A DNA stretch of 64,000 nucleotides, taken from the NCBI GenBank assembly GCA_964030785.1, contig OZ034968.1, positions 40,589,186 to 40,653,185 on the forward strand. Reading direction: 5' to 3'. Shown in pieces: positions 22,346-33,316 of the stretch (position 1 is its first letter; every line of letters starts with the position of its first letter). This DNA is from Siderastrea siderea (taxonomy: Eukaryota; Cnidaria; Anthozoa; Scleractinia; Rhizangiidae). The translations under genes and the position numbers were made by a program. A model generated the notes under the pieces. It saw only the letters and a list, made by a program, of their open reading frames with translations, was not told where the DNA came from and made no database searches.

Positions 22346-23291
22346 CGGTGTGCGACACATGCAGACTGCAGACTTGCCGACTTGCAGACTTGCAGACTTG
22401 CAGACCTGCAGACCTGCAGACTTGCAGACCTGCAGACTTGCAGTCTCGCAGACCTGCAGACTCAACATACTGACCTTTCCTAATTCGTTTTTAAACTCAC
22501 GAAGCTTGTTAGTCGTGTAAATCTACGGATTTGTGCTATCTAAAATTAATAAAACACTAGTTGAAAGTTGCATGCACGGTTCTACGTCCTCTATGTATAA
22601 CAGCTGTTTAAGCGAGTTGACTGGTGTGGCTCAAGCTTATTTGACCCCTAAAAGATACCATTCCAAACCAGGCAGTCAAATAAGCTATTAATTTTAATTC
22701 CAATAACGCAGTTTCTTTCTTCTACTTTATTTACTTCCTTACTCGCAGCACTAAGCGAACCTCAGTTGGTAAAAGCATTGGCGTTCCGTCCTAAACACCG
22801 TACTGGCCAGCCCGTTTCATATGGAAGTCCCTTTTTCAGGCGGTTTTCAAGGTGGCTAGCAATTATTGCTGCGAGATGCCCTGAAAACTATCAATATTTA
22901 ACTGGTCTGCTGTAAATCCTATTCGTTATGTAGCTGGCTCTTTATATTTAGTCGCCGAAACTGAGCACAGAGATGAACCCGGGGGGGGGGGGGTCTTTGG
23001 TATATTTGTCTAATGATTGAAGAGAGGCGAATGTTGCTAAGTTCAGCCTTCAAACCAACGGCCTATAAAGGCTTTCTTTTAAAGGGTCATTTGAAGCATA
23101 CCGAGCGGCAAGCACGCGTTGTGGAAACAGCGGAGCTTGCTCAACGTTAGTTTAAAAATGAAATAGGAAAGGTCGGTATGTTGAGTCTGCAAGTCTGCAG
23201 GTCTGCAGGTCTGCAAGTCTGCTAGTCTGCTAGTCTGCAAGTCTGCAGTCTGCAAGTCTGCAAGTCTGCAGTCTGCATGTGTCGCACACCG
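22346..23291. mobile_element. Mutator-like foldback element with tandem-repeat TIRs
   Basis: Perfectly mirrored ends, CGGTGTGCGACACATGCAG at 22346 and its reverse complement ending at 23291, are flanked by the 9-bp direct repeat ATTGTAAAC (22337-22345 and 23292-23300). Each arm of ~150 bp is largely a tandem array of ~10-bp units (GCAGACTTGCAGACCTGCAG-type), with a GACCTTTCCTA..TTTTTAAAC block at its inner end. The central ~0.65 kb is unrelated between halves and has no open frame of note. A 9-bp duplication plus long variable TIRs points to a non-autonomous Mutator-like element. Confidence 0.75.
22506..23139. other. Core of the foldback element, no ORF
   Basis: Non-repeated interior including a G14 run at about 22980-22993. 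No transposase motif. Confidence 0.5.
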
Positions 23292-23659
23292 ATTGTAAAC
23301 ACGTTCTCATAACAATTTTTATTAAATCACACAAAACATTTGTTCACAAAATACACTATCTGTGGTGCTGAAACAGCCTCAAAGAACAAAATTGTCTAAA
23401 AAAAGCAGATAAAAACGAGGCAACACAATGACATACATGTACTGACTAACAGAGGGAAATTGTAGACTCCCCAGTGTGCATTGTAAGCTGTGAAAAAAAA
23501 AATAGAGGGCAGAGGATTTGCAAGTGTCCATCTCTGAGGTCTATTGGATGAAACCGAAAACTGTTTTTGTCCTTCCTTTCTCCTGCTTTTAACATTCAGC
23601 TTTGTAACCAAAAAATAATTTTAATGCTAAATCATTGCTTCAACCGAGTGGATTTTGAC

Positions 23660-24725
23660 CTCTACATCTGTTGTAATATGACTAAGCAATGCCTTAAAGA
23701 ATAGATACCTCAGCATTAAACTTCACACCCAACTAGCATACATGTATACCTCAATCACAGTACAACACAGCATAAAGCCAAAACAGAAAATAATAATTAT
23801 GAATTAACATTAGGAATTAAAAATACTTTGAAACATTGCATCTGTTGTAATACGACCAAGCAATGCCTTAAAGAAGGGATACCTCAGCATAAAGCTACAC
23901 ACCCAACTGGCATATACCTCAATCGTAGTACAACACAGGAAAAAGCCAAAACAGAACATGATAATTATGAAATTAGGAATGAAAAATACTTTGGAACATT
24001 GCATCTGTTGTAATATGACTAAGCAATGCCTTAAAGAAGGGATACCTCAGCATAAAGCTTCACACCCAACTGGCATATACCTCAATCACAATACAGCACA
24101 GCAAAAAGCCAAAACAGAAAATAATAATTTTGAAATTAGGAATGAAAAATACTTTGGAACATTGCATCCGTTGTAATATGACTAAGCAATGCCTTAAAGA
24201 AGGGATACCTCAGCATAAAGCTTCACACCCAACTGGCATATACCTCAACCACAGTACAACATAGCAAAAAGCTAAAACCGAAAATAATAATTATGAAATT
24301 AGGAGTGAAAAATACTTTGGAACATTGCATCTGTTGTAATATGACTAAGCAATGCCTTAAAGAAGGTATACCTCAGCATAAAGCTTCACACCCAACTGGC
24401 ATATACCTCAATCACAGTACAACATAGCAAAAAGCCAAAACAGAAAATAATAATTATTATGAAATTAAGAATGAACAGTACTTTGGAACATTGCATCTGT
24501 TGTAATATGACTAAGCAATGCCTACCTCAGCATAAAGCTTCACACCCCACTGGCATATACCGTAATCACAGTACAACATAGCAAAATTGCTAAAACATGA
24601 AATAATATGAAATTGTCAGTAGCGATGGAAAATACTTTGGAACATTACATCTGCTACAATATGATTAAGCAATGCCCTGTAGAGGGGAGACAAACCTCAG
24701 CATAAAGCTAAAATAGAAATAGAAA
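23660..24725. repeat. Tandem array, ~163-bp unit, seven copies
   Basis: The anchor block CATCTGTTGTAATATGACTA recurs at about 23667, 23841, 24004, 24167, 24330, 24496 and 24650, i.e. steps of 174, 163, 163, 163, 166 and 154. Units share AAGCAATGCC, CAGCATAAAGCTTCACACCC, CTGGCATATACC and AAAATACTTTGGAACATT. The middle units are most alike and the edges more diverged, as expected from unequal crossing-over. Short open frames in it (e.g. 23828-24176) are repeat artefacts. Confidence 0.85.
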
Positions 24726-24739
24726 ATACTCAAGATTAC

Positions 24740-24959
24740 CAGTCGTTCTGAGCTGTGTTGTTTGAGCTCGCTAAGCTGGAACCTAGCAAAATCTTTGTTC
24801 TGCTTAGGCATGAAGTGATTTTTTATTTTTAGAAGTAAGATCTTGTAGACATCATCGCCCTCTTCAGGCAGTGGATCCAGAAGTGCCTTCACGACATCAA
24901 CAAAGTCTTTCCCTCCATAGATCAGAAAGCCATATTTCTTTGTTGTAGGATCTGTGACA
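24740..24959 (-). pseudogene. Gag-like exon flanked by splice sites
   Basis: On the minus strand an open segment of 220 nt starts after a strong acceptor (long T run, CAG, at 24960-24962) and ends at a donor-like G|GTAATC at 24740/24739. It encodes KKYGFLIYGGKDFVDVVKAL, a short acidic stretch, ILLLKIKNHFMPKQNKDFAR and FQLSELKQHSSE. This matches the pattern of the gag region of Ty3/Gypsy-type elements common in animals (short helix, N-HF-P-KN, then a helix before a zinc knuckle). No other exon or pol region was found nearby. It may be a fossil, or an exon of a gag-derived gene whose other exons were not seen. Confidence 0.5.
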
Positions 24960-25175
24960 CTGAAAAAAAAATGGAATTGTTGCCTAACATCCTGCTTGTA
25001 TCTTTGCCAGCATTGTCATTATGGTTGACTTGCTTTACAAATACTTGAATCGTCAAGTGGCATCAAATATCTACATTAGATGTTGCCCCATTCTCCATGC
25101 TTGGAGAGGGCTGAGGAGTGTTGGGCATCCTTCACTTTACCTCGCCGCCAATGCAGAATTACGTTGATAAAGTAC

Positions 25176-26206
25176 ACACAGTACACTACCACTCGAAAGT
25201 ATTGGTGCATTTTCCGTGATACTGTCGCGATGGAATCGCAGTTTGTATCTCCGGTTTGACCTCGGCAAAACCTCGTCTGACTTCTTTGAAAACTCCGGTT
25301 TTACCTCGGTATTTTGCGGTCAAAAATACCGCGGTAAAGAATAGGACGCGGTGGTGTTTGAATAGCCTTTTGTTTCCTTTGTTTCAAAGATTAATCAACT
25401 TCAATAAGCGAGTCCTTGCACGCCGATTTTATGTTGTGATACATTTCACATGATTAGTGCTTTTACTATGATTCACAAACCTTGACTTTTCAGCAATTTT
25501 GTCGATCGCTGAAGTTAATCAAAGAAATAAATGGAAACTCATGTCATTTGCAACAGCACAGCGACAGTGCTCTAAGGTGCTGGATTGCAGAAAAACGCCG
25601 CACACTCATTTGCATCTCATTGAATAACAAAAGAATAACAAAACAGTACATTTGTTATATGCCTCGTTCTTTTAAACTCTGAATTAATTTTCCGCAATCC
25701 CGCACCTCACTCCGACAGTGGCAGCACACGATCGATGGTTGTTGCGATGGCGTAAATTGATGTAACTTCAGTGTACAGTGTAAAACTTCCCTAACTTGTT
25801 ATCGGCAAAAGATGGAAAGAAACTGTCTCATCTTCTGTCCCCGTTCCCAAAAACATAAAATACGCTCAGTGACTCCAAAGGCAGCCACTTGATTCCAGAG
25901 TCCGAAATCGGTTTTATCACGATGCAGAATCTTGTGAAATCATACGGCTAACCTTTTGTCTGTTTGCTCCTTTGAGAATATTAGTGAGATAAAGTATAAG
26001 CAATGCGAAAACAATAGAAATTAGTCACTATTGTTTGGTTACTGAGGCATTGCCGCGTCAAGTCGGCTGCGGTGTTCGGTCGCTTTCGTCCTTACCGAGG
26101 TTGTGGTTTTCGTCCCACCGCGGCAAATTCGAGGAAAACAAAATGGCGGCGGACGAGGTTTCGCCGCGTGCTTATGCACCAATACTTTTGAGCGGTACTG
26201 TATGTG
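25176..26206. mobile_element. Tc1/mariner-like non-autonomous element (tentative)
   Basis: Inverted ends: left CGAAAGTATTGGTGCAT near 25195-25211, right ATGCACCAATACTTTTGAGC near 26175-26194, then GGTACTGTA against TACACACAGTAC. The C-A-G-T-A-C...AAAAGTATT ending is like Tc1/mariner TIRs. Inner blocks with ACCTCGGCAAAACCTCG and CGAGGTTTCGCCG are partly mirrored too. No transposase frame. Confidence 0.5.
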
Positions 26207-26279
26207 CGGTCTGATGACTTCAATACTTAGATGATTTACTACGACTGAAATCAACTGTTGATTAAATCCTGTATATTTA

Positions 26280-26620
26280 TATCATTAAGTGATTAACAAG
26301 TATCTAACTACACTACAGTATACCTCAGTGTACACTTTGCAACTACCCGGTATGCCTTGACCACAATACACTGTAATAAAGAAACAGAAATGGATAATTT
26401 GGAATACAGCACATACTGTATCATGATCAATCAATGCAACAGATACATGGAGGAAACTTCAGCGTAAACCTTTGTACCAAACTGGCATATGCCTTGACCA
26501 AAGTCAGCAAAGTAACAAACAAAACAGAAATGGATGTTTTGAAACACTAATAAAATCAAACAATACTTCAGACAGCAAATCTCAGCACAGTACAAATGTG
26601 GTAAACTGAATACTCATGCT
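26280..26620. repeat. Diverged copies of the ~163-bp repeat
   Basis: Blocks such as ATACCTCAGTGTACAC, CCAAACTGGCATATGCC and AAAACAGAAATGGAT echo units of the array at 23.7-24.7 kb, in the same orientation but with many changes. They are separated from the array by the gag-like exon and the Tc1-like element. Confidence 0.4.
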
Positions 26621-26908
26621 GTGGTTCAGTAGCTTTTAATTCGCTTTTCTAATATTTAATGGCCCAGGCTTTTCGTCCAATGTTCTGTTGTCAGTAAACA
26701 CGCCAATCAACCCTTTTTGTGGACAGCGACAGGAATTATTTAAAATACTTTTCATTCTAAACTTACCTCCGTAATCTACGAAATTACAGCAGACTAAGCA
26801 GATATGATAGCAATCACTGCAATCGTTGAATCAGCGAAAAGGGTGGCGGCCAAACCACTACTCGAAGAGGCTCGGGAGAACACTACGAGTGGCAGCCGTA
26901 GACATACA

Positions 26909-27130
26909 TGTACAAGAATATTTCGAGGACTGTATTTTATTCAGGTTCCGTAGGCTCCACTTCAGGAATATCACATCAGTCACAGGCTCGATTCCACGAA
27001 GAAAGACAAGAAAACTTCTTAGGTTTCACATTGCGCACAAGATGGCTTTTCTCAAAACGAAAAAACAGAACGTTCTCACAAAATCCCAGAAACACTTGCG
27101 ATCTCAAAAACGATTACATCATCACGTACA
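26909..27130 (-). repeat. BEL/Pao 3' LTR
   Basis: 222 bp, from TGTACAAGAATATTTCGAGG to ATCATCACGTACA on the plus strand. Preceded inside the element by the purine-rich GGGGGGAG (minus strand, at 27131-27138). Confidence 0.9.
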
Positions 27131-27550
27131 CTCCCCCCGGTTGACCATAATGAAATGGTCAACAGTTCAATGTGTTGAAATAAGCTGAGCAAAAATATCA
27201 ACAAAGTCAATTGTCTCAAAAAAACAAATGGAAAAGTGTTCAGTGTTCACATTAAACTCATCAGTTCAATAATGTTCACCTTGCAATTCCGCAATCCACT
27301 GTCGTCTTAATCGCTCTCCTTCAACAGCTGCTCTGCGCCGCTCCCGGCGTCCTGTCACCTGACCTTGTGATGATGGTTCTTCCAAATCAGGTACTTGCTC
27401 TTGGCGAGTTTCAGCATTTGCAGAACAGCTTACTTCCAGTGGGTACAACAACTGTAGTGGTCTTCTCAGAAGACTGGTTCCCTTTGATCCCTTTTTTTGG
27501 ACTGTAACTTCAGCACCCCTACTCTGCCCGTCCTTGCTTGTCAGGATCCG

Positions 27551-28654
27551 CTACACCTTGCCCATTTTCCAGCAAGATCTTGGGTGAGCTTCGTCGTGGA
27601 CCAGCACCAGATCACCAACAGAGACTAAACTTGATCCTGTTGCCCTCTTGGCTCGGCTGTGAGCGTTTCGTAATTCCAGTAAGTATTCTGCTCTCCATCT
27701 CTTCCAAAAGTGACTTAAGACCATGTTAAGGTGCCTCGCTCTCCTACTTAAGTCACTTTGTGAAACTTCAAAGTCTTTGTCTGGATGGACGTTTACTTCA
27801 GGTAGCGCACTAATCCTCTGACCAATGATCAGATGGGCAGGTGTGAGGGGTTCTTCAAGATCCTCAGATGAGACATACGAAATCGGTCGACAGTTCAGAA
27901 CCATTTCAGCTTCTGTGACGACAGTCACCAGTTCATCATAGGACAGTTTTGCTCGACCAACTGTCTTCTTCAGGTATCTCTTCAGCGATTTCACTAGTCT
28001 CTCGTAGAATCCTCCCCACCACGGGGCCTTCTCTAGGTTGTACGACCACTTGATTCTCTCCTTGGCGAGGTGCTCTATCACGCTAGGGTCACTCATTATC
28101 TTCTCAAGCTCCTTAGAGGTACTCTTGAAAGTCGTAGCATTGTCCGATATCACTAGGGAAGGTGTTGACCTACGAGCTGCGAATCTTCTTAAGCATCTCA
28201 GAAATGCTTCTGACGTTAGGTTTGGAACAACCTCAAAGTGGACCGCTCTCGTGACGCAGCAGGTGAATAAACATATCCACACCTTTCGGTCTTCCGCATT
28301 TGTAGATTTGACATAAAGAGGGCCAACATAATCTAATCCAATGTAGGTAAATGCAGGAGCTTCTTTCACTCGGCAGCTAGGTAAGGGTGGACGTGGTGGT
28401 GCCTTGTACAGTTTCCCCTCAAACTTCCTACAAACTACACACTTGAACAACAGCTTTCTGATGAAGTACCGGCCTCGAACAACCCAAAAGTTTGATCTCA
28501 GTTCAGCGAGTGTCTCCTTAACACCTCCATGCATAATCCTGTTGTGACAACTCCAAACAACAAGTGTAGTGAAATGGTGGCTGGTATCAAGCAAGATGGG
28601 GTACTTTGCAGAATTCGTCAGTTCCGAGTTTCCTAGTCTCCCTTTCGTCTTCAA
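27551..28654 (-). pseudogene. BEL/Pao integrase region
   Basis: 367 open codons. An H-x-H / C-x-x-C zinc-binding module (HNRIMHGG ... CVVCRKF, residues ~37-78) precedes a retroviral-type integrase core with the D-D-E triad seen as GLDYVGP, VISDNATTF and GGFYERLVKSLKR. A DUF5641-like C-terminal segment follows (LSHFWKRWRAEYLLELR, VGDLVLVHDE). The frame overlaps the RT-RNase H frame by about 68 nt in another register, marking a frameshift near 28.63 kb in what is one polyprotein in relatives. It ends at a TAG at 27551, but the same frame continues downstream to about 27266 with Arg/Glu-rich sequence, so the TAG is probably a point mutation. The listed first Met is not a natural start. Confidence 0.85.
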
Positions 28655-31277
28655 ACAAGCTCAACTGTTGTTTCCAAGAACCAAACTTCTCCTTGCATTT
28701 CAGGGATCGTTGTACTTCTTTGATCCAGTAAAGCTCTGCTTCTTCTAAGTCTTCGCTAGTTAACTCCGGCTTCTCTTCTTTGTTCCCTCTGCATTTGGCT
28801 TTCAGAAGTTTGACAAACTTCAACACTAGGGCAGTAACCCGCAGGAGACGCTCAAGGCTACTGAATGCTTCACACTGAAGGACCTTACTCAACAAGGCAG
28901 GTTCACTGTTCACAGTTAGTGTAGAAAGGTCCCCAGTCAGTGCCACTCTTTGGTCACTTGCTTTCATTCCTGTAAGGCACTCCTCAGGAAGTAACTCTTT
29001 GTTCAATGCGTTTACAGTATCCAGGCTTTCAGAGCTGGTCAGCCACTTGGGCCCATTCCACCATAAGGTATTAGCCTCCAATTTGCAACAATCCACACCC
29101 CTGGAGGGCAGATCTGCCGGGTTGTCTGTTCCAGGACAGTGTTTCCAGCACTCCGCAGGTACCAGCTTTTTTATCTCGTCTACACGGTGCTGTACGAAGT
29201 GCTTCCACTCCTTTGCACTCTGCGTTATCCAATACCAGGCTACCTTGGAGTCAGTCCAGCACACCAACTTGCTGATCTCGATCTCTGAAGTAAGCACTTC
29301 CTTAACACTGTGCATCAGTCTGGCCAGGATGACAGCCGACAGTAATTCTAAGCGAGGTATGGTCTGATTTGAGAGAGGCGCGACTCGGGTTTTGGAAGCC
29401 AAGAATCGGACGTATATGCCACAAGTTGTCACTACACGCAAATAAACCACCGCCCCATAAGCCTTTGCAGAAGCATCACAAAAAGCGTGCAGCTCGCTCA
29501 TAACCACTTGCCCTTCCATGCCAGTATAATAACATCTGGAGAGGGTGATAGGTTGCATGTCATGCAGTTGCGCAACTAGTCTCTGCCAGGTCAACTTGCA
29601 GGTGCCTTCCAACGGTTCGTCCCAGTCCCGCTTGTCCTTACACAGCTCTTGAAACAGGATTTTAAACTGGACTGTGATGGGAGAAATTACACCGAGCGGA
29701 TCATAGAATTTGGACGCTGTACTAATCACATTTCTCTTTGTGGGTTCCACCCTTCTTGCTAAGGAAGCAGTGTCTGTAAGGTCAAACACGAGATTGTCAT
29801 TGTGAAAATCCCACAGAGTTCCTAAAATCCTTTGCTTGCCAACATCTTCAGTGACTGCATTTCCCAGAATGCTTTTCGAGTAGGTCATATCTTCTTCTTC
29901 AACTGCGTTCACTTCTTCCATTGTTGGTTCGACAACATGATGACTGCTAGCATTCTTTGCGGGCTGAGAAGCTTCTCCGCTTGAAGCCAGTCTTTCATTG
30001 TTCTCAATTCTGGTCCGCAGCTCCGGTGAGTTGGTGACAAACTTTCGCAGATTGAATCCGGCATCCATCAATCTCAATTTTGACTTCACATAGAACTCAA
30101 AAGTTCTATCCACATCACTGTCCCCTGAAGTCAAGTCATCAACATAGATACTTTCAAGGAATTTCTGTGTGAAGGCAGGATCACACTGTTCATACTGGTC
30201 TCTGTGATGTTTGATAGTGGCGTTCAACAAAAATGGACTCGACGATACACCAAATACCACACGTGTAAACCTCAGAGTGATGACTTGGGGTTCAGCCTTA
30301 TCAATGTCATCAATCCATAAGAATCTAAGCACATCCCTGTCTTCTTCAGTCATATGTACCATTGAGAACGCTTTCTCAATGTCCCCGACAATTGCCACTC
30401 TGTGACTACGAAATCTTAGCATAATGTCAAAAATGCCTTGCGCGAGGGGAGGACCTGCATGCAGACACTCATTCAGCGAGGCTCCATCCGACTTTGCCGA
30501 AGCATCATAAACTATTCGCAGCTTTGTTGTGGACTTGTCCTTTCTGATAACAGCATGGTGAGGGATGTAATGAACACAGTTGGACTCTGGACTGGTTTCT
30601 TTGTCCACAACTTCAACAATTCCTCTTTGAATTTGATCTCGAATAACACTGTCATACTCCCTTAAGACCTCAGGCTCCTTGCGATGTCGATTCAGCAGAC
30701 TACTCAATCTTCGCTGACTTAACTCATAATTATTAGGAAGTGGCGGGTGTGTGTCCTTCCAGGGTAGGTTGACTTCATAGTGGTCTCCTCTGTATGACAA
30801 CTTCTCTACAAACTCTTCATAGACACTTGGTGTCTTGACACCCAGAGACTCCAAGTCCCAGAACTTCTTTAGCTCTCCCTTAAGACCATCATGTGGGACT
30901 TGACCAGTGGCGCACTTTAAGACGTGGGTTGTCACCAGATTGTTAAGCTGTTGATTTCCTAAGTTTCCACAACGAACAGGAACTGAGAGTACCCATCCCA
31001 GTTTAGTGTGAACAGCAGTAGGACCTTGAGTGCCTCGGATGGTGTGACCAGTTACTAAATTCCAGTAGTAATCTGAGCCAATCAGAATATCAACATTGAG
31101 GGTTTCTTCTTCGGTACAATAATCGGCTAGTCTCAGTCCTGAAAAGCCGCTGTTGTCCTTCACCACTTGTTGAACAGGCTGGCCTTGCAATGGTTGGCAG
31201 ATCAAAGGTAAGGCAAAGGCTGATAACAACAGATCAGGTTCCCCTTTCAGCTCTAATCCTAATGCTGCAACCTCCAC
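28587..31277 (-). pseudogene. BEL/Pao reverse transcriptase and RNase H
   Basis: 896 open codons. The RT has DIEKAFSMVHM (first catalytic Asp), a VFGVSSSPFLL block and the active-site box YVDDLTSG (plus-strand 30133-30147). The connection region contains SPITVQFKILFQELC. RNase H motifs are HAFCDASAKAYGAVVYL, RLELLSAVILAR, VCWTDSKVAWYWI and NPADLPSRG. All catalytic carboxylates visible are present. The frame continues upstream of the first Met in the register that follows the protease, so the real junction lies near the A6 run at about 31.32 kb. The C-terminal end leaves the integrase register near 28.63 kb. Confidence 0.9.
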
Positions 31278-31282
31278 TAGTT

Positions 31283-32881
31283 CTACCCTTTCATCTGTGG
31301 ATCCAAATGTCTTGATTTTTTCTCTAGCGTTGGTAACTGAAGGGTGTTCTTTAGGTTATCTGTCAAATAGGTGCGCTGACTTCCACTGTCTAGGATAATT
31401 CTAGCCTTGACCTTACACTGTGGGTTTTGAGGATTGTACACCATAGCTTGAGCTGTTTGGAGGAACACTGGTGTAGCAGAATTTGAGTAACAAACAACAG
31501 TTTTGTTCTCGGGTTGCACAGTCAAACATTGCTGCTCTGAAGCAGAAGTTGAAATTGGTGTTGCAGGGTAAGGAAGAGGTGCTCTGCTTAAATTAGCTTG
31601 ACAGATACTGACATGGTGTCTGCCACCACAATTATGACATTTGGACTTAGATGTGCAATTGCGACTGATATGATCCTTGCGAAGACACACAAAACATCTT
31701 CCATACTTCTTTAAAAGGTCCTTACGAACTAGTACATCAATTACTGTCCCACAATCCTTTGATGGGTGTTTCCCTCTACAATAAGTGCAGGTAGGACCAT
31801 TAGTGCTGCTCCCACTAAGAAGGATGTGTGCTGTCCCGTGAACTTTTCTGTTCGGCTTGGGAGGAGATGATTGAATTCCGTTTCCTGTGGTTCCTACTGC
31901 AGCCCTTTCTCTTGCCTCTAGTTCCGTCTCAAAGATTGTGAGCAACCGGTCTAGCTGCCAGTCATCATCCCCCATTTCTCTCGTAATAACTAGGCGAAAA
32001 TCTTGAGGTAGCTTGTTAATCAAGATGGACGAAAGTAAACCTCCATAGGATTCACAGGGAACTCCCAGCGACTTTAAACTTCTCACATTTGATTCCACAG
32101 TGTCATAGAGCTGTCGTAAGCCCTTTAAGTTGTGGTGGGATGTTACACAGTCAAGGTTCAGCAATATTTCCATGTGACGATTAATTATTTGCTGTTTGCT
32201 CCCGAATCTAGCCTTTAAAATTTCTACTGCTTCATCATAATTTGACGCTGTAAGTGTCAAGCCTGAAACTGCCTCCGCCGCTGACCGTTCCAGGAGCGAA
32301 ATCAAGTAGTTAAACTTGTCAATGGGAGAAAGACTTGAGTTGTTGTGTATCGAAGCTTCAAATGTGTCCCAGAATGAAGTCCACTTGTTGTGATCACCGT
32401 CGAATTTCTTTAATTCCAGTTTCGGTAGCTTGACTTGAGTTTTATTCGGCGTAGATGCGGAAGAGTTCATCACTGTAGCACTCGGAGGCGAAGATTCACT
32501 CCTGGTGTGACCTCCATCTGTCAGCATGCTTCCTGACACGCTCGGTTGAACGGATTGCGAAACAATTACAGGGATTGTTGACAAGGCGTTATCGATGTTT
32601 GCTATAGCTAGCCTCACATTTTCCTCGAACAAATCTGACCGCTCAATCTCGCGTTCGATTTCCTCTTCAGCCACGTGGGCGAGAATTTGAGCATCAAATT
32701 CCTGAAGAAGTACGAGTTTTTCCTCTAGAGTCGCTCTTTGCTGTCTTAACTTGACCGCGTGCTCCCTGACACGAGAAATGTCACCCGCTCCGAGGATTTC
32801 AATCACAGACGAAATAATTCGAGTAGCAGTTGACCAATGACCATCACGCTGCTTTCGATTCCTTGAAAGTTCTTCGGCCAT
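31283..32881 (-). CDS. BEL/Pao gag-protease
   Basis: Chosen start is the ATG at 32881 (MAEELSRNRKQRDG); the open frame extends a little further 5' without need. The N-terminal part is helical and charged. A DUF1759-type core is recognisable from KLPKLELKKFDGDHNKW, WDTFEASIHNN, FNYLISLLERSAAEAVSGL and LKARFGSKQQIINRH. Zinc knuckles follow (CFVCLRKDHISRNC and CHNCGGRHHVSIC). The aspartic protease starts with RIILDSGSQRTYL, whose DSG triad is intact. The frame ends at 31283 soon after the protease start, because of the frame change before the RT. Gag packages element RNA and the protease matures the polyprotein. Confidence 0.85.
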   Translation of the reverse strand: MAEELSRNRKQRDGHWSTATRIISSVIEILGAGDISRVREHAVKLRQQRATLEEKLVLLQEFDAQILAHVAEEEIEREIERSDLFEENVRLAIANIDNALSTIPVIVSQSVQPSVSGSMLTDGGHTRSESSPPSATVMNSSASTPNKTQVKLPKLELKKFDGDHNKWTSFWDTFEASIHNNSSLSPIDKFNYLISLLERSAAEAVSGLTLTASNYDEAVEILKARFGSKQQIINRHMEILLNLDCVTSHHNLKGLRQLYDTVESNVRSLKSLGVPCESYGGLLSSILINKLPQDFRLVITREMGDDDWQLDRLLTIFETELEARERAAVGTTGNGIQSSPPKPNRKVHGTAHILLSGSSTNGPTCTYCRGKHPSKDCGTVIDVLVRKDLLKKYGRCFVCLRKDHISRNCTSKSKCHNCGGRHHVSICQANLSRAPLPYPATPISTSASEQQCLTVQPENKTVVCYSNSATPVFLQTAQAMVYNPQNPQCKVKARIILDSGSQRTYLTDNLKNTLQLPTLEKKSRHLDPQMKG

Positions 32882-33002
32882 TTTAATCCGTGATGAGAAA
32901 TGAAGAATAATCAATCTTGTCTCAGATACAACAAATTCAGAATTCACTCACGATGTAGCGTAGACTCGTCTCAATCCGCTTCCATCCGGCTAAGAAGAAC
33001 CA

Positions 33003-33224
33003 TGTACAAGAATATTTCGAGGACTGTATTTTATTTCGGTTCCGTAGGCTCCACTTCAGGAATATCACATCAGTCACAGGCTCGATTCCACGAAGAAAGA
33101 CAAGAAAACTTCTTGGGTTTCACATTCCGCACAAGATGGCTTCTCAAAACGAAAAAAAACAGAACGTTCTCACAAAATCCCAGAAACACTTGCGATCTCA
33201 AAAACGATTACATCATCACGTACA
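33003..33224 (-). repeat. BEL/Pao 5' LTR
   Basis: Same length as the 3' LTR, with a few substitutions (TTAGG/TTGGG, TTGCG/TTCCG) and two small indels, one in an A run. It acts as promoter end for the minus-strand element. Confidence 0.9.
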
Positions 33225-33316
33225 CATACATAGACATAGTGTACGTTGTGAAAGGGTTGCATACAGTTGTTCAGAGGTCGTGAAACGACACGAAGATACA
33301 GTTCATCCACTATTCT

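Larger units (their letters stand above)
26909..33224 (-). mobile_element. BEL/Pao LTR retrotransposon, nearly full length
   Basis: 6.3 kb bounded by two 222-bp LTRs (26909-27130 and 33003-33224) with TG...CA ends and a 6-bp direct repeat CATACA outside them (26903-26908 and 33225-33230). Read on the minus strand the order is 5' LTR, a TGG-initial primer-binding-site position just inside, gag with DUF1759-like core and CCHC knuckles, aspartic protease, reverse transcriptase, RNase H, integrase, polypurine tract GGGGGGAG, 3' LTR. The order and the protein motifs are those of BEL/Pao. Coding is interrupted near 31.30 kb (frame change), near 28.63 kb (frame change) and by one in-frame TAG at about 27551. 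The LTRs differ at about six places by eye, so the insertion is fairly young but this copy looks dead. Confidence 0.9.

Noticed and set aside
22360..22470. Short regularly spaced repeats suggesting a repeat-spacer array
   Set aside because: Ten-base tandem units without spacers, mirrored at the other end of one transposable element.
23810..24176. Cys-containing frames HCICCNMTKQCLKEG
   Set aside because: Frames of the tandem array that reappear per unit; not conserved as protein across all units.
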